From Prevotella sp. (lineage in GTDB: Bacteria; Bacteroidota; Bacteroidia; Bacteroidales; Bacteroidaceae), in NCBI GenBank assembly GCA_017651265.1, contig JAGCDO010000052.1, forward strand, positions 1-59,008: 59,008 nucleotides of DNA, in the 5' to 3' direction. The notes beneath the pieces were generated by a model that worked only from the letters and a program-made list of their open reading frames with translations, did no database searches and was not told where the DNA came from. Of the stretch, positions 17,103 to 25,677 are shown piece by piece; positions within the stretch are counted from its first letter, which is position 1, and each line of letters starts with the position of its first letter. The translations under genes were made by a program, and so were the position numbers.

Positions 17103-18368
17103 ATGAAACATATTATAGTTTTAGGCGATGGTATGGCAGATCTTCCTGTTGAACGACTCGGCGGGAAGACTCTCTTGCAATACGCCCATAAACCCATGAT
17201 GGATCAGCTGGTAAAAGAAGGTCGATGTGGTCGGCTCATCACTGTGCCCGAGGGATTTCCTCCAGGATCAGAGGTGGCCAACACCGCCATTCTCGGCTAC
17301 GACCTGAATAAGGTATATGAAGGTCGTGGACCCTTGGAGGCTGCATCTATAGGCTATGAGATGGCTGACGATGACTTTGCCATTCGCTGTAATATCATCA
17401 CGTTGCAAGACGGTAAGATCATCACACATAACGGCGGAAACCTGGAAACACAAGATGCTGATATACTTATCAAGTACCTGAACGAAAAACTGGCCAAGCC
17501 CATCAACGAAAGAGAGGGCTGCGAACGGGTGAAGTTCATCACAGGTATTCAGTATCGTCATCTGCTGGTAATCAAAGGTGGAAACAAACACATCGTCTGT
17601 GCCCCACCCCATGATCACCCTAACGAAGAATGGCGCCCGCTGCTGGTGAAACCGGAAGCCGCAGAGAATACGGATTCTGCGAAAAGACTCTCTCCGCAAG
17701 AAACTGCCGATCTCATCAATGAACTCATTCTGAAATCGCAGGAGCTATTAGCTCAGCATCCTTTTAATACCGAGCGGGCCAAGCGTGGTGAGCGTCAGGC
17801 CAACAGCATCTGGCCTTGGAGCGGCGGCTATCGTCCTTCCATGGAAACGCTGATGCAGCAGTATCCTCAGGTGAAATCGGGAACGGTAATCTCTGCCGTT
17901 GATTTGATAAGAGGTATCGGTCATTATGCAGGACTGAAGATTGTTGAGGTGGAAGGAGCCACCGGACTGGCTGACACGAACTACGAGGGAAAGGCTCAGG
18001 CTGCCATTGAGGCACTAAAAACAGACGACTTCGTGTTCGTTCATGTAGAAGCGAGTGACGAGGCAGGACATGATGGTGACCTGGAGTTGAAGCTCAAGAC
18101 CATCGAGTATCTAGACCAGCGTCTTATCGCTCCTATTTATAAAGAGGTGAACACATGGGATGAGCCGGTATGCATTGCCGTTCTGCCCGATCATCTTACC
18201 CCTGTAGAAATGCGTATCCACGTAGGACAGCCCGTTCCGTTCTTGATCTGGCACAGAGGTATCGAGCCCGATAGCGTACAGCAATACGATGAAGTTTCCT
18301 GTGTTACTGGCTCCTACGGTCTTCTCAAACTCAATGAATTCATGGAAGCCCTCATGAACATCTCATAA
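17103..18368 (+). CDS. Phosphoglycerate-mutase-like (AP superfamily) protein, presumed alternative homoserine kinase
   Basis: A protein of 421 residues. MKHIIVLGDGMADLPVERLGG carries the metal-binding Asp of the alkaline-phosphatase/iPGM superfamily, and FVHVEASDEAGHDGD and LPDHLTPVEMRIHVG supply further metal ligands. The family is annotated as cofactor-independent phosphoglycerate mutase (archaeal type). Here it lies between thrA and thrC where thrB is expected, and no GHMP-type homoserine kinase is in the window; such proteins have been proposed to act as homoserine kinase in Bacteroidota. The start at 17103 is chosen over the open frame to 16995, which overlaps thrA and reads through the nonamer repeat. 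Confidence 0.82.
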   Translation: MKHIIVLGDGMADLPVERLGGKTLLQYAHKPMMDQLVKEGRCGRLITVPEGFPPGSEVANTAILGYDLNKVYEGRGPLEAASIGYEMADDDFAIRCNIITLQDGKIITHNGGNLETQDADILIKYLNEKLAKPINEREGCERVKFITGIQYRHLLVIKGGNKHIVCAPPHDHPNEEWRPLLVKPEAAENTDSAKRLSPQETADLINELILKSQELLAQHPFNTERAKRGERQANSIWPWSGGYRPSMETLMQQYPQVKSGTVISAVDLIRGIGHYAGLKIVEVEGATGLADTNYEGKAQAAIEALKTDDFVFVHVEASDEAGHDGDLELKLKTIEYLDQRLIAPIYKEVNTWDEPVCIAVLPDHLTPVEMRIHVGQPVPFLIWHRGIEPDSVQQYDEVSCVTGSYGLLKLNEFMEALMNIS

Positions 18369-18400
18369 AGTCAACGTAGCTAAAGTAAAAGTTAAAGTCT

Positions 18401-19756
18401 ATGCAATATTATAGTACCAACGGGAAAGCCCCCATCGCCGATTTGCAGAAGGCGGTAGTAAAAGGTCTGGCAGAAGACCGCGGTCTGTATATGCCAGAAC
18501 GTATCCATCAAATGCCGAAGGAGTTCTTCGACCATATCCAGGAGATGTCGTTCCGCGACATTGCCTACAATGTGGCCAGTGCCTTCTTTGGAGAGGATGT
18601 TGACTTAGATGCCCTGCAGGAGCTGGTGTATGATACACTGCCGTTCGACTGCCCCGTCGTACAGGTTAAAGAGAATATCTATTCCTTGGAACTGTTCCAC
18701 GGACCAACCCTCGCCTTCAAGGATGTGGGTGCGCGGTTCATGGCACGCTTGCTGAGATATTTTACTAGTAGTACTAGCGATACTAGCAGCACTAGTGATA
18801 CTAGTTCTAAAACTATCAACGTGCTCGTAGCCACCAGTGGCGACACGGGTTCTGCCGTGGCTAATGGCTTCCTTGGCGTTGAAGGCATACATGTATATGT
18901 GTTGTATCCCAAAGGCAAGGTGAGTCCTATTCAGGAATGTCAGTTCACCACCTTGGGTAAGAACATCACTGCCATTGAGGTAGATGGTGTGTTTGATGAC
19001 TGTCAGGCACTGGTAAAAAGCGCCTTTATGGATACAGAACTGAATGCGCACATGCGTCTTACCTCAGCCAACAGCATCAATGTGGCCCGTTTCCTCCCGC
19101 AGGCGTTCTACTATTTCAATGCTTATGCTAGAATGAAGGCATTGGGAAAGACGGATCATCTCGTGATGTGCGTACCTTCAGGTAACTTTGGTAACATCTG
19201 CTCCGCCCTCTTCGGTCATGAGATGGGTCTGCCCGTGCAACGCTTCATCGCGGCCAATAATGCCAATGATGTATTCTACAACTACTTGCAGACCGGGCAG
19301 TATAACCCGAAGGCATCGGTTCAGACGCTCGCCAATGCCATGGATGTAGGCGATCCTTCTAACTTCGCCCGTATTCTCAACCTCTATTCAAAGAACGGAG
19401 CACGTACTCCTGAAGAGACTCATGCTGCCATCACCTCACTCATCAGCGGTGCTACTTACAGTGATGAGCAGATCAAGGAAACGATGCGCCAGTGCTACCA
19501 GGAAACAGGATATATCCTCGATCCGCATGGTGCTTGTGGCTATCAGGCATTGGTTGACGGACTGCAAGAGGGTGAGATCGGTGTGTTCTGCGAAACGGCT
19601 CATCCTGCGAAGTTCAAGGAGAAGGTGGATGATATTCTCGGAATCGACGTGGAGATACCTGCCCGTCTTGCTGCCTTCATGGAGGGAGAGAAGCAGAGCG
19701 TACCGATGTCGAAGGAATTCTCCGACTTCAAATCATTCCTCCTGCAGCAAGCTTAA
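18401..19756 (+). CDS. thrC: Threonine synthase, with an in-frame repeat insertion
   Basis: A protein of 451 residues. It has the threonine synthase N-terminus (MQYYSTNGKAPIADLQKAVVKGLAEDRGLYMPE), the PLP-binding Lys in HGPTLAFKDVGARF, VATSGDTGSAV and CVPSGNFGNICSA. It turns O-phosphohomoserine into threonine, completing the operon. Residues 122-136 (TSSTSDTSSTSDTSS) come from five 9-bp repeats at 18764-18808 and sit between a helix end and the strand before VATSGDTG; relatives remembered from Bacteroides have only a short loop there. The insertion keeps frame and all catalytic motifs, so the enzyme is expected to be active. Confidence 0.95.
   Translation: MQYYSTNGKAPIADLQKAVVKGLAEDRGLYMPERIHQMPKEFFDHIQEMSFRDIAYNVASAFFGEDVDLDALQELVYDTLPFDCPVVQVKENIYSLELFHGPTLAFKDVGARFMARLLRYFTSSTSDTSSTSDTSSKTINVLVATSGDTGSAVANGFLGVEGIHVYVLYPKGKVSPIQECQFTTLGKNITAIEVDGVFDDCQALVKSAFMDTELNAHMRLTSANSINVARFLPQAFYYFNAYARMKALGKTDHLVMCVPSGNFGNICSALFGHEMGLPVQRFIAANNANDVFYNYLQTGQYNPKASVQTLANAMDVGDPSNFARILNLYSKNGARTPEETHAAITSLISGATYSDEQIKETMRQCYQETGYILDPHGACGYQALVDGLQEGEIGVFCETAHPAKFKEKVDDILGIDVEIPARLAAFMEGEKQSVPMSKEFSDFKSFLLQQA
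18764..18808 (+). repeat. In-frame 9-bp tandem repeat inside thrC
   Basis: Five nonamers: ACTAGTAGT, ACTAGCGAT, ACTAGCAGC, ACTAGTGAT, ACTAGTTCT. They are in frame with thrC and encode a Thr/Ser/Asp loop. Two of the units recur identically or nearly so in the RlmD-like gene at 57099-57134. Confidence 0.9.
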
Positions 19757-19772
19757 AAGGAACAAAAGAATA

Positions 19773-19853
19773 TTCCCACCATGGGAACGTTTTATTCCCA
19801 ACTTGGGAACACTTTATTCCCACCATGGGAACTTTTCATTCCCATGGTGGGAA
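19773..19853. repeat. Array of four 22-bp palindromic units (TTCCCA-nnn-TGGGAA)
   Basis: Fifteen-bp cores start at 19773, 19795, 19817 and 19839, exactly 22 bp apart, each TTCCCA-nnn-TGGGAA with central triplets CCA, ACT, CCA, TGG. The 7-bp spacers are T-rich (CGTTTTA, CACTTTA, CTTTTCA). It fills the gap between the convergent thrC and tilS genes. Each core could form a small hairpin in RNA from either side. Confidence 0.9.
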
Positions 19854-19864
19854 AATTATATCAG

Positions 19865-21250
19865 TTAGGGAGTAACGGTAATTTGCAGTACACGTTCCGT
19901 GTTGCGGGTAATGCAAAATTGATTATCTGGTCGTTCATTAACCAACCAGACAATACGGTTTGAGCCATCTGTAACCACGAGTTGCCGACGTTTATCGAAC
20001 AGCGAATACTTACGGTCGGTTAAATAATCGGAAACAAGTTTACTGCCTTTCATACCAAAAGGAACGAAGCGGTCACCCTGTTGTACAGGACGAATCGTCA
20101 GCGGGAAAGACACTGTAGCAGCATCCAGACAGGCTGTGCACTTATCATGAGGGATTTCGCTCATGTTCATCTCCGCAATCGAGAATCGGAAACGCATGGT
20201 AGAATCTTCGTCTGCTTTCATTCCACTGGAGGCGCAATGATAGAGATACGTGCCTGTTTCTGGAATCCGCATCGGCTTAGCCGACTTATACAATGGTTCA
20301 ATAATCAGTTCCTCACGGTCGATCAGCACTTCATGCGTAGTCGAACAAAACACCGTTCCCGACTCAGCATCCAGTCTTTCACCAATCTGCTCCACCTGCG
20401 GAGACGAGAAACCGTAATCTTTCAGAATCGTATATAAGACATATTCCGGCGACGGCGTGGTATTCAGTAACTTGATAGAGATACGATTGCCGTTCATCAC
20501 CTTGGCAACATGTTCTTTCATAGCCTCATCAAACACCTTCGCTGCCTCTTGGATATACAGAGCAGACTGGGCGATGTTTTCCTTGGCCGATGGTGTTACC
20601 TGTTGAAGAAGCGGAATTACCTCCAAGCGAAGTTTGTTTCTGAGGGTCTCATCTGCATTCAGATTGGTACTGTCAGTCATGTACGACTGTCCGATTTTTT
20701 CCAAGTACTGCTCAATATCTGCACGAGAAAGACAAAGTAAGGGGCGTACCACAGTGAGAGGAGCAGGAAAAGGCTTCGACATAGTCTTTAGGTAACTTAC
20801 CGGTTGAATACCTGCAAGACCGTGAATGCCTGTTCCTCGCAAAAGATTCATCAGAACGGTTTCCACCGTATCATCCTGATGATGCGCCACACAGACTGCG
20901 GCTGCTGAGAGATCCTGACACAGCTGTGCGAAATAGGGGTAGCGCAGCTCACGAGCCGCCATCTCCACACTGACGTGATGCGACGATGCATATTCACGTG
21001 TATCAAAGTGAATACGGTGCAAGGGAATATGCTGCTCTTCGCAAAGAGACACGCAGAACAGTTCATCACGTTCAGCCTCCTCGCCACGCAGGTTGAAGTT
21101 ACAATGAACTGCTTCAACGGAATAACCTAATTGTTTGAGTATCAAAAGAAGACAAACGCTATCTGCACCTCCTGACAAAGCCACGAGGTAATGCTCTTCT
21201 TGTTGGAGCAACTGGTGCTTTTTAATGAAGTCTGCAACGCGTTTGTTCAT
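19865..21250 (-). CDS. tilS: tRNA(Ile)-lysidine synthase
   Basis: A protein of 461 residues. VALSGGADSVCLLLIL holds the PP-loop (SGGADS) ATP site near the N-terminus, followed by VCVAHHQDDTVETVLMNLLRGTGIHGLAG typical of TilS, and a C-terminal tRNA-binding domain. It modifies C34 of tRNA-Ile(CAU) to lysidine using ATP and lysine. The ATG at 21250 is chosen; a TTG three codons upstream would abut the rlmI-like stop directly (TAG-TTG) and is a possible alternative. Last gene of a three-gene minus-strand operon. Confidence 0.93.
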   Translation of the reverse strand: MNKRVADFIKKHQLLQQEEHYLVALSGGADSVCLLLILKQLGYSVEAVHCNFNLRGEEAERDELFCVSLCEEQHIPLHRIHFDTREYASSHHVSVEMAARELRYPYFAQLCQDLSAAAVCVAHHQDDTVETVLMNLLRGTGIHGLAGIQPVSYLKTMSKPFPAPLTVVRPLLCLSRADIEQYLEKIGQSYMTDSTNLNADETLRNKLRLEVIPLLQQVTPSAKENIAQSALYIQEAAKVFDEAMKEHVAKVMNGNRISIKLLNTTPSPEYVLYTILKDYGFSSPQVEQIGERLDAESGTVFCSTTHEVLIDREELIIEPLYKSAKPMRIPETGTYLYHCASSGMKADEDSTMRFRFSIAEMNMSEIPHDKCTACLDAATVSFPLTIRPVQQGDRFVPFGMKGSKLVSDYLTDRKYSLFDKRRQLVVTDGSNRIVWLVNERPDNQFCITRNTERVLQITVTP

Positions 21251-21259
21251 ATCACTCAA

Positions 21260-22444
21260 CTATTCCACGTACAATACCAACCCCTTCAGATACTCCCCTT
21301 CAGGATGATAGATGTTAATGGGGTGATCAGCCGGTTGATGAAGCTGGTGAAGAATACGTACCTTCCTACCGCTCATGGCCGCAGCGGTGAACACCGCCTG
21401 ACGGAACTGATCCTTCGTCACGACCTGTGAGCAGCTGAACGTAAAGAGAATACCACCATGACGAATGCGTTGGAATGCCTTCACGTTCAGTCGGGTATAA
21501 CCCTTCAACGCATTATGCAAGGCTCCTCTATGCTTGGCAAACGCAGGAGGATCGAGAATAATCAGGTCATAGATATCATCGGAATTGTCAAGGAATTTGA
21601 AAGCATCATCGCAGAACGCCTGGTGACGTTCATCACCTGGGAAGTTCAGTTCCACATTGGCATTAGTGAGTTCAATGGCCTTGGCGCTGCTATCCACGGA
21701 ATGAACCAGCTGTGCCCCACCACGCATGGCATAGAAAGAAAAACCACCAGTATAACAGAACATGTTCAATACCCGCTTGTCCTTGGCATACCGTTCCAGC
21801 AACGAACGGTTCTCCCGCTGATCCACAAAGAAGCCCGTCTTCTGTCCACGCAGCCAATCCACATGGAACAGCAGACCGTTCTCCATCGCTGTATTATCGT
21901 TGGAGCCACCGATAATGAACCCGTTCTCTTGTCCGAGTTCCGCTTTATAGGGCAGAGTCGTCTCACTCTTATAGAACACATTCTTGATCGTTCCCTCCAT
22001 TACCTTCACCAACATCTCGGCAATCACCTTCCTGCAGACATGTATACCCACCGAATGGGCCTGCATCACAGCCGTATCGCCGTAGCAGTCGATCACCAGT
22101 CCGGGCATATTGTCCCCCTCACCATGCACCAGTCGGTAGGTATTATTCAAGGGATTCCCGGCAATGCCTATGCTGAGACGCATCTCATAGGCTGCTTTGA
22201 GACGGGCATACCAGAACGCCTCGTCGATCTCCACATCGCGGAACGACAGGATTCTGACGGCAATGGTGCCCACTTGGTAATGACCAACGGCAAGGAAAGT
22301 GTTGTCTGCCCCTATCACCCGTACCGTTTCTCCTTCAGTGATACCGCTGTCGGCATGATGGATAGCACCCGAAAACACCCAGGGATGGAAGCGTTTAAGA
22401 CTCTCCTCCTTGCCCCGTTTGAGGTAAATTCTCTTGTATTCCAT
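21260..22444 (-). CDS. RlmI-like 23S rRNA (cytosine-C5) methyltransferase
   Basis: A protein of 394 residues. An N-terminal PUA-like domain (IYLKRGKEESLKRFHPWVFSGAI) is followed by a Rossmann-type methyltransferase: VLNMFCYTGGFSFYAM (SAM motif I), DLIILDPPAFAKHRGA (motif IV DPP) and FSCSQVV with the motif VI Cys. This is the class I rRNA methyltransferase family that includes E. coli RlmI (m5C1962). Its first 50 bp overlap the end of the exonuclease gene, and tilS follows closely, indicating one transcript. Confidence 0.88.
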   Translation of the reverse strand: MEYKRIYLKRGKEESLKRFHPWVFSGAIHHADSGITEGETVRVIGADNTFLAVGHYQVGTIAVRILSFRDVEIDEAFWYARLKAAYEMRLSIGIAGNPLNNTYRLVHGEGDNMPGLVIDCYGDTAVMQAHSVGIHVCRKVIAEMLVKVMEGTIKNVFYKSETTLPYKAELGQENGFIIGGSNDNTAMENGLLFHVDWLRGQKTGFFVDQRENRSLLERYAKDKRVLNMFCYTGGFSFYAMRGGAQLVHSVDSSAKAIELTNANVELNFPGDERHQAFCDDAFKFLDNSDDIYDLIILDPPAFAKHRGALHNALKGYTRLNVKAFQRIRHGGILFTFSCSQVVTKDQFRQAVFTAAAMSGRKVRILHQLHQPADHPINIYHPEGEYLKGLVLYVE

Positions 22445-23060
22445 TATCTATGATCTCCAATTCGTAATCATGAGTTTTCTCCAAACGCATCAGCTCCTCA
22501 TAAAGCATGATACATGCCCAAGCATCAGTGGCGGCATACACCTTTTGTTTCTCGTCGAGCACATCCCGTTCCCAGTTGCTCAGCTGCTGACGTTTCAGGA
22601 TTTTCTGGTGGAAGAAGTTGGCATAGAGCTTCTGCAGACTCCTATCTTCAATCCCTATCTCCCCCACCAACTGCTGTAGGTCGATGAATCTTCCTGGTGT
22701 GAACTCCGCTCTTTTCCTTAAAGAAAGCAAATCATCATGCCAAGAAAGACCGATTTTGGGAACACGTGTATCCTCCAGGAGTCGAATCAGCGCTGGAGTA
22801 AGTCCGGTATAGTTCAAGCGGAAAAGGAAACAGCAGTTGTGCGTGGCCACCTGCAATAAGGACACAGCATACTGTGCACCTTTCTTGAAGGATGGTCGCG
22901 TCTCGGTATCCACACCAAGAATATCCTGTGAAAGCAGATAATCCACAGCCTTTTCCGTCTCACCAGGAGAGAGAACGACGATGATTCTCCCTTCGAACTG
23001 AACCACCGGCAGATTGTTTATATCCTTCTTATCGAACTTGTTAACAAGTAATTTTTTCAT
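22395..23060 (-). CDS. RNase D-like 3'-5' exonuclease (DEDDy)
   Basis: A protein of 221 residues with a single 3'-5' exonuclease domain. GVDTETRPSF is Exo I (D-x-E), GLSWHDDLLSLRK is Exo II, and YAATDAWACIMLYEEL is Exo III with the Tyr of the DEDDy type. There is no HRDC domain, so it is shorter than E. coli RNase D. The ATG at 23060 is chosen because a -7 promoter element (23080-23088) lies inside the longer frame. Its 3' end overlaps the next gene by 50 bp, which is unusually long for an operon overlap here. Confidence 0.85.
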   Translation of the reverse strand: MKKLLVNKFDKKDINNLPVVQFEGRIIVVLSPGETEKAVDYLLSQDILGVDTETRPSFKKGAQYAVSLLQVATHNCCFLFRLNYTGLTPALIRLLEDTRVPKIGLSWHDDLLSLRKRAEFTPGRFIDLQQLVGEIGIEDRSLQKLYANFFHQKILKRQQLSNWERDVLDEKQKVYAATDAWACIMLYEELMRLEKTHDYELEIIDNGIQENLPQTGQGGES

Positions 23061-23079
23061 CCTAAACTGATAACAAGGT

Positions 23080-23088
23080 GCAAAATTA
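23080..23088 (-). promoter_or_regulatory. -7 promoter element TAATTTTGC for the exonuclease-rlmI-tilS operon
   Basis: Consensus match on the minus strand, 19 bp before the ATG at 23060. Confidence 0.65.
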
Positions 23089-23131
23089 GAAAAAAAATGC
23101 GATTTTTTGGCGAAATGTGGCAAAATTCAAT

Positions 23132-23140
23132 TACTTTTGC
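23132..23140 (+). promoter_or_regulatory. ftsK: -7 promoter element TACTTTTGC for ftsK
   Basis: Consensus match 25 bp before the ftsK ATG, with TTTG at 23106-23109. It is divergent from the exonuclease promoter. Confidence 0.65.
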
Positions 23141-23165
23141 AGATAATTAAACAATGATATAGAGA

Positions 23166-25610
23166 ATGGCAAAGAAAAAGCAAGCAAAAACTGCCAAGAA
23201 TTTCTCGGAAGCTATCGGCTTTGGCAATATATTCAAGAATGATATATTCAACTTCATTTTCGGATTTATCCTGCTGTTGTTGGCAGTATATGTCACCATT
23301 GCGTTCGTCTCGTACTTCTCCACAGGACAGGCCGACCAGAGTCTGTTGCTGGACAGAAGACCTGGTGAGCTGCTGAACACCCATCAGGAATACCAGAACA
23401 GCTGCGGATCAATAGGAGCCGTCATCTCCTACTTCTTCATTTCCCGCTGCTTCGGTCTTTCGGCATTTATCATCCCTGTACTCATGGCGTTAATTGGTCT
23501 GAGGATGATGCATGCCTATAACAATATCAACCTTCTGAAATGGTTCTTGTGTCTGGTGATTCTGATGGTTTGGTGCTCTGTCACCTTCGCCAAGTTCCTT
23601 ACTCCCATCATGGGCGACCAGGTATTCAATCCCGGTGGCGACCATGGAATGTTCTGCTGTCAGTTCCTGGAGAACATCATCGGTTCACCCGGTCTAACGG
23701 CAGTACTCGGACTCATTGCTATTCTGTTCCTGACATATCTCACCACCGAAACCATCACGGTCATCCGCAAGATGCTGAATCCCATAGGATATATCCGTAG
23801 CAAGGTACAGTTCGTGATTACCAACGATCAGCGGAAGGAAGGTCCTACAATAAGCAACGAACCGGCATATGAACCTGTCATGACCTATGATGAACCGGAA
23901 GTTGAAGAGCCGTTGATATCGGAAAAGGAACCTGATATCATCGTTGAGATACCGGAAAAGGATCAGAAGGTGAAGCCGCAAGGAGGACAGAACACCAATG
24001 ACATTGACATCAATGTGGAGGTGGCCGATGCTGAGGAGAAAGCCAACAGTAAGGTTGTTACGACAGAAGTAGATCTGAGTACGCCTATCAATCCCCGTGA
24101 GCCGTGGCTGAAGTATAAGTTCCCCACCCTCGACCTGCTGAAGAAATACGAGGATGGCGACAAGCCTACGATTGATAAGGACGAACAGCAGCGTAACATG
24201 AACCGTATTGTAGAGGTACTGAACAGCTTTGGCGTACAGATTCGTTCCATTCATGCCACCGTCGGTCCTACCATCACCCTGTATGAAATCACTCCAGCAG
24301 AAGGTGTGCGCATCTCCAGAATCCGCAATTTGGAGGATGATATCGCTTTGAGTCTGCGCGCTTTGGGTATTCGTATCATCGCGCCCATTCCTGGTAAGGG
24401 AACCATTGGTATCGAGGTACCCAACGAGAAACCTCAGATTGTCTCTATGGAGAGTATCTTGAACTCCAAGCGGTTCCGTGAGACAACAATGGATCTGCCC
24501 ATTGCATTAGGTAAGACCATTACGAATGATGTGTTCATGGTTGACCTGGCCAAGATACCGCATCTGCTGGTGGCAGGTGCTACCGGTCAAGGTAAATCGG
24601 TTGGACTGAATGCCATCATCACATCCTTGCTTTACAAGAAGCATCCCAACGAATTGAAGTTCGTGCTTATCGACCCGAAGAAGGTGGAGTTTAGTATCTA
24701 TACCCCCATCGTGAACCACTTCATGGCGCAGATACCTACCGAAAATGAGGACGAGGAAGCTATCATCACTGATGTTACAAAGGTTATCAAGACCTTGAAC
24801 TCCCTTTGTAAGTTGATGGATCATCGCTACGACCTGCTGAAGATTGCCGGTGCCCGAAACATCAAGGAGTATAATAAGAAATATGTGGAGCATAAGCTGA
24901 AACCAACCGACGGTCATGACTTCATGCCCTATATCGTGGTCATCATTGATGAGTATGGCGACCTGATTATGACTGCTGGTAAGGAAATCGAATTACCTAT
25001 TGCCCGTATTGCACAGCTGGCCCGTGCAGTAGGTATTCACATGGTGATTGCCACCCAGCGTCCTACCACCAAGATCATCACGGGTACCATCAAGACCAAC
25101 TTCCCCGGTCGTATCGCCTTCCGTACCGCACAGCGCATCGACTCCATGACCATTCTCGACCAGACCGGTTCTAACCAGTTGATCGGACGAGGTGACATGC
25201 TTTACAAGAACGGTGGGGAACCCATCCGTGTACAGTGTGCCTTTGTCGATACGCCAGAGGTAGAGAGAATCAACCGATACGTAGAAGAGCAGCCTGGTCC
25301 GCTGGAACCCTTGGAGTTGCCAGAGCCCTCAACCGATGAGGCAGGCGGCGTAGGTCCTGACGGCAAGGTTGATGTGCATAGTCTTGACCCGTTGTTCGAG
25401 GAAGCAGCGCGCCACATCGTGCTCACCCAGCAGGGTTCCACCAGTATGATCCAGCGCCGTTTCTCCATTGGTTACAACCGCGCCGGTCGTTTGATGGACC
25501 AGCTGCAGGAAGCAGGCATCGTGGGTGAAGCCATGGGCAGTAAGCCTCGCGAAGTGTTAATTACTGATGTAAACCAGCTCGATAACCTCTTCGCTGCGTT
25601 AAGAAGATAA
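23166..25610 (+). CDS. ftsK: FtsK/SpoIIIE DNA translocase
   Basis: A protein of 814 residues. Four membrane segments in the first about 200 residues are followed by an acidic linker, the alpha/beta motor domain with Walker A GATGQGKSVGLN (Lys about residue 477) and Walker B IVVIIDEYGDLI, and a winged-helix gamma domain at the C-terminus (GSTSMIQRRFSIGYNRAGRLMDQLQEAGIVG). It pumps DNA at the division septum and activates XerCD at dif. The LolA-like gene downstream repeats the ftsK-lolA neighbourhood seen in other bacteria. Confidence 0.95.
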   Translation: MAKKKQAKTAKNFSEAIGFGNIFKNDIFNFIFGFILLLLAVYVTIAFVSYFSTGQADQSLLLDRRPGELLNTHQEYQNSCGSIGAVISYFFISRCFGLSAFIIPVLMALIGLRMMHAYNNINLLKWFLCLVILMVWCSVTFAKFLTPIMGDQVFNPGGDHGMFCCQFLENIIGSPGLTAVLGLIAILFLTYLTTETITVIRKMLNPIGYIRSKVQFVITNDQRKEGPTISNEPAYEPVMTYDEPEVEEPLISEKEPDIIVEIPEKDQKVKPQGGQNTNDIDINVEVADAEEKANSKVVTTEVDLSTPINPREPWLKYKFPTLDLLKKYEDGDKPTIDKDEQQRNMNRIVEVLNSFGVQIRSIHATVGPTITLYEITPAEGVRISRIRNLEDDIALSLRALGIRIIAPIPGKGTIGIEVPNEKPQIVSMESILNSKRFRETTMDLPIALGKTITNDVFMVDLAKIPHLLVAGATGQGKSVGLNAIITSLLYKKHPNELKFVLIDPKKVEFSIYTPIVNHFMAQIPTENEDEEAIITDVTKVIKTLNSLCKLMDHRYDLLKIAGARNIKEYNKKYVEHKLKPTDGHDFMPYIVVIIDEYGDLIMTAGKEIELPIARIAQLARAVGIHMVIATQRPTTKIITGTIKTNFPGRIAFRTAQRIDSMTILDQTGSNQLIGRGDMLYKNGGEPIRVQCAFVDTPEVERINRYVEEQPGPLEPLELPEPSTDEAGGVGPDGKVDVHSLDPLFEEAARHIVLTQQGSTSMIQRRFSIGYNRAGRLMDQLQEAGIVGEAMGSKPREVLITDVNQLDNLFAALRR

Positions 25611-25677
25611 AAAAGGAATAAACCCTGTAACGGTGTTATCCGTCAAATCAGGGCAAACCATTTAATCATAATAGAAA

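Noticed and set aside
19773-19853. CRISPR array
   Set aside because: The spacers are only 7 bp and nearly alike, the repeats are 15-bp palindromes, and no cas gene is present. The same holds for the arrays at 35647 and 52888.
21458-22453. A 331-codon open frame antisense to the RlmI-like gene
   Set aside because: The sense gene has full methyltransferase motifs, whereas the antisense frame has none.
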